A stretch of DNA of 64,000 nucleotides. Origin: Zasmidium citrigriseum (Eukaryota; Ascomycota; Dothideomycetes; Mycosphaerellales; Mycosphaerellaceae). Position numbers and translations under genes: made by a program. The notes below the pieces were generated by a model. That model was not told where the DNA came from. It did not search any database and saw nothing but the letters and a program-made list of their open reading frames with translations. Positions 45,274 through 57,649 of the stretch are shown here, in pieces; within the stretch, counting starts at the first letter, position 1, and each line of letters opens with the position of its first letter. Where the stretch lies: NCBI GenBank assembly GCA_002786025.1, contig NHNW01000022.1:558001-622000 (forward strand), given 5' to 3'.

Positions 45274-45876
45274 AACCAGTTAATAGATAGACATAGATGT
45301 CCTTTGTATGCAATATACGATGCCCTGGTTCTTCTCCCTGATATCGGAAGTGGCTGTCTTCAACATACCTTCGGAACATAAAAGGGGCGAAGGCCAAGCC
45401 GTGTCTCATATCCGCAATTCCGGCGAGCTGCCCTCAGTAGACGACGATATTACCCGCGCTCCAAAGCTCAATCAACTCAACAATGACATTCTAATCTTTT
45501 GAACACATTACTGATCTCTTCGGTCCAAGGTCGCTCCATGCCGGCCAAAACTGCAGGTAGGGCTAAACAAGGCTATCAAGGCTACTGTAGATCTTCCGTG
45601 ACCCATTTGAAGTCGGAAATTAAAGTTCGTGATTAGATCTGTCTCACTCGTCTGCCGACTGGTGGCATCTTTGCGGCTATCTCCTTTCCGCGAGAACCTC
45701 AGACAAGCACACTTAGATCGCAAGTAGATAAAGTTCAGCGTGGCAGCCTGTTTAGCATCAATGTAACAGCATCAATCGCAACCAGAGCCGTACGATCGTT
45801 TTCTTGTTCAGTCGTTACCTCTTGTTACATACTTTACTAGTAATAAACACACAGTCGTTACCGATTCTCATCAAGC
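45274..45876. other. intergenic, no gene seen
   Basis: This lies between the trans-ER and the hydrolase, both on the plus strand. Short open frames carry no motif. The end of it is the hydrolase promoter and leader. Confidence 0.4.
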
Positions 45877-46878
45877 ATGGCATCGCGCCGAGATATCGAG
45901 TTCAAGACCCTCAGAGATGTCACGTTGCGCGGCTGGCTATATCCGGCTGAAAAGCGCGGGCCTGGAATTATACTTTCCGCAGGTGTAGGTGTCCCCTCCA
46001 TGCAGCGACGACTGACTTCAACACAATAATGACGATCTTCATTTCAGTTCAACATGCCAAAGGACGTCGTTGTGCCAGATCTTGCAGAGTGGTACCAGAA
46101 GAATAGTTTCACTGCACTGATCTTCGATACGTACAGTATTGGATCGAGTGATGGGGAACCAAGGAACGACGTAAGTGCGATCCTTGTCAACCACGTGTAG
46201 ATCTAGCTTACTGATCATACGATGTTTGATGCGATACAGACCGACCCACAGAAGCGAATCGAAGATTTCATTGACTCTGTCACTTGGCTATCCCAACAGC
46301 CCCTTGTGGATCCCGAGAAGATCGTCCTCTGGGGCCTCTGCTTCGACGGAAACATGGTGCTTGCGACCGCTGCCACGGATCGTCGAGTCGCCGCTGTCGT
46401 GGCCGTTGCCCCCATGATGGACGTCACTGGCGATCCAGAACGTCGGGAACCCATCCTGGAGCTCGGTCTTGCTGACAGAGCAGCTCAGCTTGCGGGTGAG
46501 GACGCTATGGTGCTGCCCTTTGTGGACGAAGACGGGATCTTGCCGCTCGGACAATATCTGGGAGGTTTCTTCAACGCCATGCAAAGTATGAACATGCCAG
46601 TCGAGAACCGGGTCACCGTCCAGTCATACATGCGATTGCTCAACTGGAATATGCTACATCTTCTACCTAAAATCAGTCCCACGCCGGTCTTCATGGTCAC
46701 TCCCGAGCTGGACGAGGTGTATCCGGCACCAAAGCAGACAGAAGCCTTCAACATGATAGGAGAGCCTAAGGAGCAATGTGTGATCCCCGGCAAGAATCAT
46801 TTTGACTGGATGTTTGGAGATTTCGATGGCGTTTTTGGCAAGCAATTTGACTTTTTGAAAAAGCACCTGAGCCTTTGA
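45877..46878 (+). CDS. alpha/beta hydrolase, polyketide-cluster type
   Basis: Three exons: join(45877..45984,46048..46170,46240..46878), 289 residues, all phase 0. The fold markers are [54 protein letters not shown] and [16 protein letters not shown]. The nucleophile elbow reads WGLCFDGNM, so Cys stands in the place of the usual Ser. The likely acid is in TPELDEVYP, and the histidine is in [10 protein letters not shown]. Relatives in fungal clusters act as thiohydrolases, polyketide transferases or product-editing hydrolases, so it may help release or modify the polyketide. No signal peptide is seen. It is the last intact gene before the repeat block. Confidence 0.85.
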
Positions 46879-47199
46879 ACACAGATCAACAAGCTCAATA
46901 GCTTTTGACTTGATATGGTGGGTAGACAGTTCCATAGAGAGGACTATCTAGAAGGAAGGAATCGATCTATCTAATAGGAGTGTGTGCCAAGTCCCGATTG
47001 CGGGAGCACCCGAGTTGATGCCTCAGGCACCGGAATCCTTCAACTCACCCCCTTTTCGGTGCTATTAACGCTCTCTTGCTTTCTTAGAACCTTCTAGCTA
47101 ATTAGAGCTCGAGAAACTCCTTTAATAATTAGTAGGTATTTCCTTTTATACGCTTAATTAATATTTCTTAGGCTAGTTTACTTAGAGTAGTTAATAATA

Positions 47200-48470
47200 C
47201 TAAGCTACTACTTAAATTGCTCGAATTTAATACTATTAAGTGCCTTTATAAGGCCGTCGGCGGCCTGTTTAGTAGTGTCTACTTTATAAACCTTAATATA
47301 ACCCTTCTTAACCTCTTAGTAGATATAGTACTAGTAAATCTTAATATACTTAGTTATACTATTAGACGCTATACGCTTAAGGAGGTCTATAGTAGGCTAA
47401 GAGTCCTCGTTAATTATAATAGACTAGTTCTTCTTTATAATACTAGTCTTAATAAGGAGTTACTTAAAGGCTACTACCTCCTTTACTACTAGAGTTATTA
47501 TAATATACTTAGCTTCTATTATAGATTAGGCTATAATAGACTAGAGTCTACTCTTAAAGGATATTAGTCTAGTACCTAGCTTAAAGAGGTAGCCGTAGGT
47601 AGAGCGGCGAGTAGTAAGGTCGTTACTAAAGGAGATATTACTAAATCTAGTAAGCTTAAGGTTACTACTAAGCTTAAGCCTATTAAAGTAGTACTAGACT
47701 ATATAGGCTAACGTTCGTACTACTTGTACGATATAACCTAGCGATAGGTTAATAAGATACTTTAATAGCTTATTAACTATAAAGAGTATCTCTAGATAAT
47801 ATATCTAAGCTACCTATATTAAGCTTCTAATAAGTTATTAATATAGGCTAATATCGTACTTACTAGCCTATATACCCTTATCTTACTACTTAAACTAGAA
47901 GCGTAAGTCGATTAGCGTATCTACTTTCTTATAGTTTAGAAGTTATCGCTCGAATCGCTCTAAGATCCGCTTAAGGTATCTATCTTAAAGTAGATAGATC
48001 TTACGGTTTAGTCTATCTCTTATAATACGATAGCTAAGGTAGTAGTATACGTTACTAAGCTCCTTTATCTTAAACTACTATCTAAGGAGGTATACGATTA
48101 AGTTAATAGCTTTAACGGTAACTACTACTATAATAAAGTCGTTAACGTAGATAAGTAGGTATACGCTAGACTCCTTATAACGGAAGAGGTATATATCGCT
48201 CTATAATAGCGTAAAGTAGACTACCTTAAGAAACTTCGTAAGCTCTTAGCTCTATAGAAGTAGTAACTACTTAAGCCTATAGAAAGCCTTTAATAAGAAG
48301 TAGACGAGGATATTAATACCCTCTAGATTAAGCTCTTTATATCTATAAGGCTACTCGACGTAGATACGATATTATAATATTATAGAGTTTAGAAACGCTA
48401 TAATAGCGTCGTACTACTTACACTCTAGATCTTAGGCTACTATAATCGATAGTAGGGTATAAACTATTAA
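47200..48470 (+). pseudogene. decayed long reading frame, unknown element
   Basis: On the plus strand a frame can be followed for more than 1.2 kb if TAG is read through: LLEFNTIKCLYKAVGGLFSS, then KPIKVVLDYIG, then KVVVYVTKLLYLKLLSKEVY and others. The only long stop-free part is 47217-47492. The composition is Leu/Tyr/Lys-rich from base bias. I do not recognise the family; the frame is probably a transposon gene ruined by RIP. Confidence 0.4.
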
Positions 48471-48689
48471 TAGCTTAGTAATAGAGGCGTAGGTATCGTT
48501 ATAATCTACTCCTTACTTCTAAGTAAATCCTTAAGCGACCTATCGAGCCTTAAACCTTATAGGGTTACTACTCTCGTTAACCTTAAGAGTATATACCTAC
48601 TTACCCTTTATAAGAGTAGTACTATCTAGTAAACGCCTTAACTTCTAAGTACTATTATCTTTAAGATACTAGATCTCGCTATCTATAGT

Positions 48690-48850
48690 ACTCTTCTATA
48701 GATACTAAAGTAGGCTAGGTTAGGTTAGGCTAGGCTAATAGCCTAGAACTAGGCCTATTAAAGTTAGGCTTTTAGGCCTAGAAAAAATCGAGTAGGCCTT
48801 AGTAGGCCTACTAGGCTAAAGTAGGCTATAGATAGAGAAAAGATATATTT
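48690..48850. repeat. TAGGCYTA-rich simple repeat
   Basis: The stretch is built from irregular repetitions of AGGCTAGGTTAGGCTA and TAGGCCTA-like words, with several short palindromes. It is not a regular telomeric repeat. It lies between two decayed frames and may mark an element boundary. Confidence 0.4.
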
Positions 48851-49878
48851 AATCTTTATATAGATAAAGTACTAATTAGCTATATAATATTAGGTAGGGG
48901 AAGTAGTATAGTAAAGAGGTAAGCTATATAACTTTTAAGGAGAGGGGGGGAGTAGGGGTATTATTACTCTTAATATTACTTAAAAAACAAATTATCTCTC
49001 GAGCCTCTACTTTAGGAGGTAATCTCTCTAGTACTATTCTTAGTCTACTATTCCTTAGACTACTAGTAGGCTAGTAGGTCCTAAGTCTCCTTCGCCTCTA
49101 CTAGCTACTTAGTTAGTATATCCTAAGGCTCCTTTATACTAGCCTCTACTAGCTACTTAGTCGGCGATACCTAAGTATTAGTTATAATAGCCTTAGTTAG
49201 CTACTAGCTACTACTACTAGCTACGGGCTCTTTAGGTAGCTAATAGATATTAATACTATCTTATTTACTAATAGTAGGCTACTCTTTAGCCTACTCTTCC
49301 TAAGGATAACCTATAGGAGGTTTAGGGCGCTAGGCGCGTAACTCCGTCTACTACTATAAAAGTAGCTCGTTAGCTACGTCCGCCTTATCCTTTCGAATCT
49401 TAATAACCTTAATATCTTTCTAGTTCTAGATATATTTAGCGATTAGCTACGCCTTATTTATTACCTATTCTTGCTTTCGTTCTTCGTCTTCCTACTAGCT
49501 ATAGTCGCTAGCTACGCTAGAGTTAGGCGCCTATACTACTCTAGTCGTTAGTTATAGTAGAGTCTTCTTAGAGGTCGCCTTCTTACTAGGCTAGGCTTTA
49601 ATAGTCGGATAGACGTTAGGATTAACTATATCGCCTATCTAATCTAGTAGAGGCTTACGACTAGCCTTCGTCTTAGAGTAGTTCTAAAAGTCCCTTAGTA
49701 GGCTATTAATATACTTAGCCTTATCTATAGTAATCTTAAAGTCCTTAATATCGATCTAGCCCTAGACTCGTTAGAGGACTTAGTAGTATTTATAGTTATT
49801 ATTAGTCTACTTCTTAGTAGCCTTCTCCGCTTTCTTCTAGTCGGCTAGCTTCTTCTTTACCTTAGCCTTCCTAGCTAT

Positions 49879-50573
49879 TATAGGCTAGCTAGCTAGCTTC
49901 TATAGTAAATACTAAGGCTACTAGCGCCTACCTTTAACCTCTAAGCTACGAGTACCTTTATTATTATTACGATACCTACTTTATATATATACGACTAGCT
50001 TCTTATATATTATATAATATAGATAGATATAGTAAAATCCTATATACTAAACTTCTTCTCTTCTTTTATAGCTTCCTCTAGAAGTACCTCTATATATACG
50101 AATACCTCTATATATCCGAACCTACTAATAGAGCTATATTACGCCTTCTATTAAGATCTATTACTTATAACCCCTCTTAGGCTCTATTACCTACTTAGCG
50201 ACTATAGGTAGGTTAGTATAACCTAGCGCCTATAGACTAACCTACCTATAGTCGCTAAGTAGGTAGTAGAGCTAATAAGGGGTTATAGACGATAGATCTT
50301 AACTAAGGGTATAATATAGCTCTATTAGTAGGTTCGGGTGTACGGAGGTATTCGTATATACTAAGGTACTTCTAGAGGAAGCTATAAAAGAAGAGAAGAA
50401 GTTTAGTATATAGGATTTTACTATATCTATCTATATTATATAATATATAAGAAGCTAGTCGTATATATATAAAGTAGGTGTCGTAATAATAATAAAGGTG
50501 CTCGTAGCTCGGAAGTTAAAAGTAGGTGCTAGTAGCCGCGGTAGCTTCCGTAGAAGCTAGCTAGCTAGCCTAT
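49879..50573. repeat. large imperfect palindrome, about 340-bp arms
   Basis: The left arm from TAGGCTAGCTAGCTAGCTTC runs to about 50,220. The right arm is its reverse complement, ending GAAGCTAGCTAGCTAGCCTA near 50,573, around a centre near 50,226. Matches persist across the arms (ACTTCTTCTCTTCTTTTATA, CTCTAGAAGTACCT, ACCTACTTAGCGACTATAGG and complements), with scattered differences. Two LTRs head to head, or an inverted duplication, would give this structure. Confidence 0.75.
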
Positions 50574-50697
50574 ATTCCCTCCCTTACTATAAGTCTAACC
50601 CGTAGACTTATTATATCTATCGCAATTATTATATAAATCGCTTAAATTATAAAAGAAGATCTTATATTAAACGCCCTACCGCCTAGGCCTATATAGT

Positions 50698-50727
50698 AAT
50701 TTTATACTCCGCGGGGGTACGAAATTA
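50698..50727 (+). repeat. GC-centred palindromic motif, copy 1
   Basis: ATTTTATACTCCGCGG followed by GGGTACGAAAT. It matches exactly, inverted, over 30 bp at 57261-57290, and nearly, in the same orientation, at 54175-54202. The core TACCCCGCGGGGTA type is palindromic and stands out as GC-rich in this AT-rich DNA. Confidence 0.7.
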
Positions 50728-53700
50728 TCTCCTCCTTATAATAGAATAGTATTACCGCGAGAGTTAATAAAGTTGTTCTCGAGGTAAGAAGGCGGCTCTT
50801 CGCCCTTATCGTCTTCTATATCTATAGAGTAGTCTAGCGGCGGGAGCTTACTAAAGTCTATACTATTCTTAAAGAAGCTCTTATCCTTATATAGATCCTT
50901 CTCTAAGATCTATACCTAACTCTAGCGCTTCTAGAAATCTTAAGCGACGTACTTATAGTAGTACGTTAAGAAGTCGGTAAAGTCGGAGTTATCCTTACTA
51001 TTATTATTATTCGTAGGGTCGTATTCGTTACGAAGCCGCTAGATAAACTAGCGCTAGGCGAGAATAACTTATAGATTATTCTACTTCTTCTAATAGGTTA
51101 AGGTATAAGTAACGTCCTACTACTTATCTATATAGATCGCGGCGGGGAAGGCGAAAGGGATCTTTCCGTACTTATTCGGGTAGCTAGAGGGCGTCGTAGG
51201 CGGAGCTATTATATCGCGATAGGAGCGGCTTATCTCCTCCTAAGTACTAGCGCTAGTAATCTCCGGATCTCTATTCTAAGGATTAACTTTAGTATACTAA
51301 GGGAAGAGGTTACTACGGTCCTAGTTACGGCTACTACTAGGTATAGGATTAATTCTAGGCGTACTATACGGGAGAGTAGGCTTAGAGATACGAATACCTA
51401 GAGCCTTAGTATAAGGTACTACCTTCTAGTTACGGCTAGTATTCTAGATATCTTCCGGAGTCTATATCTTATTATCGATCGTCTTAACTCGGCCGCCTTC
51501 TTTATTAGGTATATCCCTTATAACGCGATTTACCTACTTATTCTATAGCTCTAGCTTATATAGGCTAGGAATAATTTTAGTATAGTTATTACTCGCCTCT
51601 ACGTATAGAGAAAGGGAGCCCTAAATTATATACTACCTACCTCTAGTCTCTCTTATCTTACGAATATTACCGTCGATATATCGAAATCCCTAAGTCGAGA
51701 AGTTATTCGTATACTAGTCTTTAATATAGTACGGGTAGGGGTAGAGGAAAGGCGTATAATCGCGGCGTAGTAGTATAGTTAGTAGGTAGTATATAGGGTC
51801 TATACGTATAACCTACTAGGCGAGTAAGAAGACTTAAGTTCGGCCCTAGCTAGCGTTATTAACGTCTCGGATCTTTCGCTAGTACTACTAGTATATCTTA
51901 AGCTCTTCTAGTATTATATCGTATATAGACTAGCTAGTCTTAGAATTCTTAAACTCCTTCTACTAGTCGAATAGCCTATTTATAATAAGGTTACCGTCGT
52001 TATCCTACTTGTCCTTATTAGCCTTTATTAGGCCGAGAGCTCGGAATATCGCTCGCTCTAGATTCTAAGGGTTAACTAGGTTCGACTACTTAGTAGGGAG
52101 GAAGTACCCGCTATTCTTTAGTCTAGTACCTAGTCGATATAGTCCGAGAGCGTTAGAAGGAACATTTCCTATTCCCTTAACGCGGAATAGATCTAGGTTC
52201 GCCTACTAAAAGGCGTATAGATCGCGACGACTATTATATATCTTAACTATCCGATCGTATAACTCGCTAGGCTTAGTTTATAATCCTATTAGACTAGTAA
52301 GCTTCTTAACGTATAGGGTATAAAGTACTTTACTATTCTTCTAATACTCCTAGTAGTAGATCTCTAGTAGTTAGATCTTGTCTAGATCCGGGAGGATATC
52401 TTATATCTTAAGGGTAGTATTCGAGTTAATAAGCAAAATTAGGGCGGTAGAAGTACTATAGGTACACTTCGTATATAGCTTAAGGTCTAAGTTAGATTTC
52501 GGATTAGAGGTATAGGAAACTTCCGAACTAGCCTTTCTAGAAGCCTAAGATTAGCGAGAAGTAGGCGACTATAAAGGGGTCTACTCGCGAGACTAGCTAG
52601 GCGTCTAAGGGCCCGACTTATAGGAACTCTAAGAGTTAGTACGTAGGTAAGTACGATCCGCGAGCTAGGTTTAAGGCTACTCGTTAGGGTTAAGACGCTT
52701 ACTATAATAAGTAGCTAGTAGATTCGGATTCTAAACTAGCTTTAGTTAAGTAGTGTCCTTTAATAGCTTTAGTATAGGTAGCCTATTTAGCCTAGGAGGA
52801 GAAGGAGAGTTATTAGGGCGAGGCGTAGGTAGAGCTAGTAATAGGCGAGTCTTCTTCTAAAGGAACATATTAGGGGTAAACTCGTATCCCTAGGCGTCGA
52901 TATAAGCTTTAATAGTAGGATCTTCTAGATTAATCTTCTTAATCTCCGCTTTATTCCTTATCCGCCGCTCGGCTTCCTTTCTAGTATTAACTATTAAGTT
53001 CTAAAGATCCGAGGAGACTAAATAGAACTTATTATTAGTACCTCGCTACCCGGACCGGTTAATAGTTCGCTAAATAATAGCCTTCGATAAAAGTAGAGCT
53101 ACTATTAGCTAGTTCTAGTACTTAGTAATAAAGGCGTATATATACTTCTAGCGGTCCTTAGCTACGAACGGCTATATAAAGTCGTAGATAAATTCCCGAC
53201 GGAGCTCGTTACTAGTCTAGTTAGTACTAATAAGTTTTAGTAGCTAACGGTACCTATTACGAGTATCTCGGCCGACTTTCTATACTTACTTAACGATAGA
53301 GAACTTGTCGGGGAGATTGCTAATAATCCGCTAGGCCTTTAATCCGAGCGCGCTTTCGAGACTAGAGACTATAATATTAGTATTAATAGCCGCCGCGAGA
53401 AGTTATAGGTTAAGGACGCTATAGATAAATTCGGAAAGACGCTTCTAATAATACTCGTCTATAGTAGAGACTCGCGCTTTAAAATCTTTTATATTTAGGT
53501 TAAAGATCTTAATATCCTCGTCGCTAATAGAGCTCTTAAATCCGAGCTAGCGGTAGCGTATCTTAAGGAAGGGAAGTCTACTAAGGGCTTCGCGGAGGAC
53601 GATTTTATTATCGGCGTCGGCTATAAGAGACTTTACTATATAAGTAATAGCCTACTTAACTATATTATCGGGGATAATAGGTCCGGCTCTAGAAGGCGCT

Positions 53701-54150
53701 ATAGCGGTAGGCGTTAAGGATCTATTCGGAAAGATAGTATTAACGGAGTCTATAGATAGTATCGAAGGTAGTAGATCTAAAAGGGGTAAAGAAAAGGTAG
53801 AGGAAGCAAAGCCGGAAGTTAGTCTAGTAGTAGTAAAGTATTAGAAGTTCTAGAAATAAACTAGGCTTAAGAAGGGCGGAGGACTATAGATTTCGCGGCT
53901 ACTACTACTAGGGTCTTCTCCCGTAGTAAATAGTAAATATAAACGCTTCTAAGGCACCTATAATTATTCTAGTCGATTCCTCGCCTCGTAATTAGCCCGT
54001 GTTCGGCGTAGAGACGCGGTTTATAGCGGTTGTCCGATACTCTATATATTAGGTACTATAAATTAAAGAATATAATAATAGCGGTAGTCTTAAAAGGTTT
54101 TTAGATATAGAGGCGGTTATCTTATATCTTTAGAATATAGGCGTAGGTAT
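50698..54150 (-). pseudogene. decayed minus-strand frame, unknown large protein
   Basis: Reading the minus strand through TAG gives a long, coherent, hydrophilic protein: RREFIYDFIQPFVAKDRWKY and INRSGWRGTNNKFYLVSSDL near 53,150, then ASQGRTQVFLLAQQVIRIDP near 51,830 and others (Q/W inserted for TAG). Almost every interruption is TAG, as expected for RIP at CAG and TGG. I cannot place it in a known transposon family. Confidence 0.4.
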
Positions 54151-54174
54151 TAGATACCTAATAGGAGCGGTATC

Positions 54175-54202
54175 GATTTTATACCCCGCGGGGGTACGAA
54201 AT
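54175..54202 (+). repeat. GC-centred palindromic motif, copy 2
   Basis: GATTTTATACCCCGCGG followed by GGGTACGAAAT, in the same orientation as copy 1. It lies between the decayed unknown frame and the gag-like frames, so it may mark an element end. Confidence 0.65.
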
Positions 54203-54639
54203 ATAACTAGGGCGTATAGAGCCTATTAAGGGTCGAGAACGTCGGCTAGGTAGTTCTAGAATCTACGTTTAACTTTATTAGAATTAGGCGGTAAGTAGGG
54301 ATAGCTTCTATATCTATAATAGTAACGAGCGCGGGTATTAGTAAGGAGCGGAAGAGGTATAGTATAGACTTCTATTACCGCCGATAGTAAGGATATAATT
54401 TTAGATATTACAAAGGAAATAATAAAAGAATATAAGGTCTAGAAAGGTACGGTTAATCGTATTACTAGAGAACTCTAATCCCTAGATTAGTTAAGGCGGT
54501 ATCTATCCTCCGCGACTTATATATTCTTATACCCTTTCTTCCTAGTCCCTCTAAACCTTCCTCCCTAAACGCCTCTTAAATTATAAGGATAGCCTAGTCG
54601 AAAGGACCTTTCGTAATTAGTAGCGTAAATTATAGGCGG

Positions 54640-56880
54640 CTTAGGCGGGACTAGTCGGCCTAGGCTACGTTAGTCTAGTCCGTATATACTAAGTTAAGCT
54701 TAGGGCGCTCCTAATAAAGTAGAGGATCGAGTCGAGTATAGGCGCGGTAGGTATTAGTACGAAGCTAGTCGAGTTAATAAATACGGGCGCTAATCCTAGC
54801 TATAGCCGTATTTAGGGGATTAGTCTCTACCTAGCGATCTACTCTATTAATAGTAACTCGGCGGGTATTAAAGGTAGGTAAGGTTAGGCCGTTAGTAGTA
54901 CTAAGCGTACAATCCGCCGAGTCGTTAGTATATCTAAGACGGTAAATAGAGCGGCGAGAGTTACTAGAGCTAGGAGCTAGATAGTTATAGTAACGCTCGA
55001 GCTCTTACTAAAGATCCGCCTCCTAGCGCGTACGGATATTACTATAGGCGGTATACTCGCGGAGGATAGTCTCCTAAAGGGTAATATCTCTATCGAGACG
55101 GCGTAGGTTCGTATCGATCTCGGCCGTATTAAAGCGAGGATCCGGGTCGTCGTCGCGCTAGCTAGTACTACCTTACTAGAGAATCTAGAAGATCTAGGTC
55201 TAAGGGCGAGTATAGAGAATATATAGTTCGACGCGATTCTAAAGATACTAATCCTAGAGATACTAAGGGGTAGCGGCGCTATTATAGGCGGCGGAGTAGG
55301 TATCGTCGAAAGTACCTATTAAGTCGGCCTTAATCTACGCCTCGTCGTTATCCTACTAATAAAGTTAATAGGTATCCGTTATAACCCGCTTAATTAGATT
55401 CTCTAATTCGCGAATACGCTAGCGACGAGCCTCTAGTATAGTCGTACTAGTAGTAAGGTAGTTACGCTCTATCCGTAATTCGAGGTACTTAAATTTAGCT
55501 ACTTCGGCTAGCTCTTAAATCTCTACCTAAACTATCTTACTCTTTCTCGCTCGGAAATTAATAGGTATATAGCGTTAGGCGCGCGATAGGCGTTTAGCTT
55601 TTAATAAAGCTCCTATTAGGTAAGAGTAGATACTAAAGGTCGATATCGTAGTATAGCGGAAAGGAAGTTAAAATTCGAAAAGCGGCGGGAAGTTATACTA
55701 GCGGTACGCGCTAGTCCGAAAAAGGAAGTTACGGCTCGTAATCCTTTTAGTTTAAAGACTATATAAACATATCGTATCTATTAGGTCGCTCTAGAAAGTT
55801 TAATACGTCTCGTTAAGAAAGGGAAATAAAGGTTTTATACTAAGGAGCTTTAAACTAGAAGGCTCGTAGGGAAGAAGTAGCTATTACTATAAGCTATCTC
55901 CCGATTCTTCTATCTATTTCTCCCTAGCTATCCCCCTTTCTATACTTAACTCGTTACTTCTAGTACTAGTAGTCTAGGATATAATATCCTTATAGATATT
56001 CTAACTAGCGGCGGTTAGCTCGTACGACTTAGCTCTAATCCTTAGAGACTCGATTAGTCTTAGGCCTCTCCTAACGAAGTAGTCTATCTAGACTAGTATA
56101 GCTACGACGAGTATTTCTTCCTTACGTATCGAGCTAACGGACTCGAGTAGTAATCTAAGCCGTCTACGAGTTCGGAGGATTCGGGAATAGTCTATTAACG
56201 CTATCGATACGTACTATAATAAAGTTAGTATTAATAGGTAGCTAGGGACTATAGGTAGTACTAACTATACGGCTAGTAGTATCGTTACGATAACCTAGAC
56301 GATAGACTAAGCGGCGGGAGTCGTAGTAGCTAGGAGGATAGTAGGTATAGCGATTCTCGAGCTTACGCTATAGATCGATATCCTAGTAGAGGCGCTCGTT
56401 TCCTATAATAGTATACTTATTAAGGATACGCTCCTATAGAGTAATATCTCGCTAGAGTAAGTCTAGATTAGCTCGGATCTCGTTAATATTAAAGCGTATA
56501 CCTCGATCGTCGTTACGCTATCCTCTAGTACCCTCTTCTATAAGGCGGAAGATCTAATACTATAGGCGGGTAGCTCGAACTCTTAGTTCTACTACTTGAA
56601 ACATATAATCCTTAGTAACTATAGTAGGAGTAACCGTCGCTCCTAAGTATACGGCGAGGTAGTTACGAATAAAGGTATCTATAATATCTAATACTCTATT
56701 CTCTTCGCTAATTAGGGTTAAGCGGATCTAATCTCGATCCGTCTTAAGATACTCGATAGTATTCTTAATCTCGCGGACTCGCTATTAGCGGGCCTTCTAC
56801 TTATAGCCGCTATTTATAAGTAAGCTAAGGATATAGTTACGCTCTATCTAAAGCTCTTCGTATTCCGTCTCTAGGACCGA
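54640..56880 (-). pseudogene. two related gag-like decayed frames in tandem
   Basis: Two minus-strand stretches, about 54,640-55,560 and 56,030-56,880, translate with TAG read-through to similar helical proteins. One has FNTAEIDTNLRRLDRDITLQ and ETILREYT; the other has FNINEIRANLDLLQRDITLQ and ERILNKYT. A following heptad-like region is also shared. Their size, charge and position upstream of a Gypsy pol resemble gag or gag-like genes, but no zinc knuckle is visible. Confidence 0.45.
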
Positions 56881-57260
56881 CTTAATAGCCTTAAGATCCG
56901 ATATATTAGTACTACTAGATCCGCGGATATAGTACTCGGCGTAGTAGTTAGTAGGGCTATATCGTTAGGGGTTAGTTTAGCGAGGAAAGTCGAGCGTAAG
57001 GTAGTAACGTCGCTCTAAAAGTCCGAGTCGTTACTCTATAGTATTATCGAAAGGTAAAGGCGAGCCCGTATATAGTATATTATCGGCGCTAGTTACGCGC
57101 TATACCTAAAGAGGAAGTTATAGTATCTAATAACCTTTAGCTAATATCTACCCCTCTATTTACTCTTATCCTAGCTAGATTTATACTAGAGTTAGGTTCG
57201 GATATATCTAGGTACTAGCCTTTCTATAGTAGTCGGGTATTCGATACTTATTAGACGATA

Positions 57261-57290
57261 ATAATTTCGTACCCCCGCGGAGTATAAAAT
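57261..57290 (-). repeat. GC-centred palindromic motif, copy 3
   Basis: ATTTCGTACCCCCGCGG followed by AGTATAAAAT: the exact reverse complement of copy 1, 6.6 kb away. With copy 1 or copy 2 it could form the inverted termini of an element. Confidence 0.7.
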
Positions 57291-57649
57291 ACTAAAGGCT
57301 ATAATTCCAGGTATAGGTATCGCTTTCTTAGCTATATTATATAGATAGGAAGTCGCAATCGGTCGTAATATCGTTATAAGGAAGGTACGTTAATATATCG
57401 ATAGTAATATATACTAGTTACTAATATACTTTCCCCTAGAGCTAGTAGTAATATACTTTAGCTACTAGTATACTAGTAGTTAAAGCTTTCGAGGTTAATC
57501 CTTTACTTAAAGTTAGAAAGAGAGAAAATAATCCTTCTTATATAGCGGTAGAGCGGGTAGTAGCGTTAGTCGCGGTTATTAAGATATCGTTATTACCGTA
57601 GTAGTTTAACAAAATTTAACCCGCTAGTTAGTCGTACCTTTAGTACCCT

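Noticed and set aside
48690..48850. Possible telomeric repeat
   Set aside because: The words are TAGGCTA/TAGGCCTA and irregular, not TTAGGG tandem arrays.
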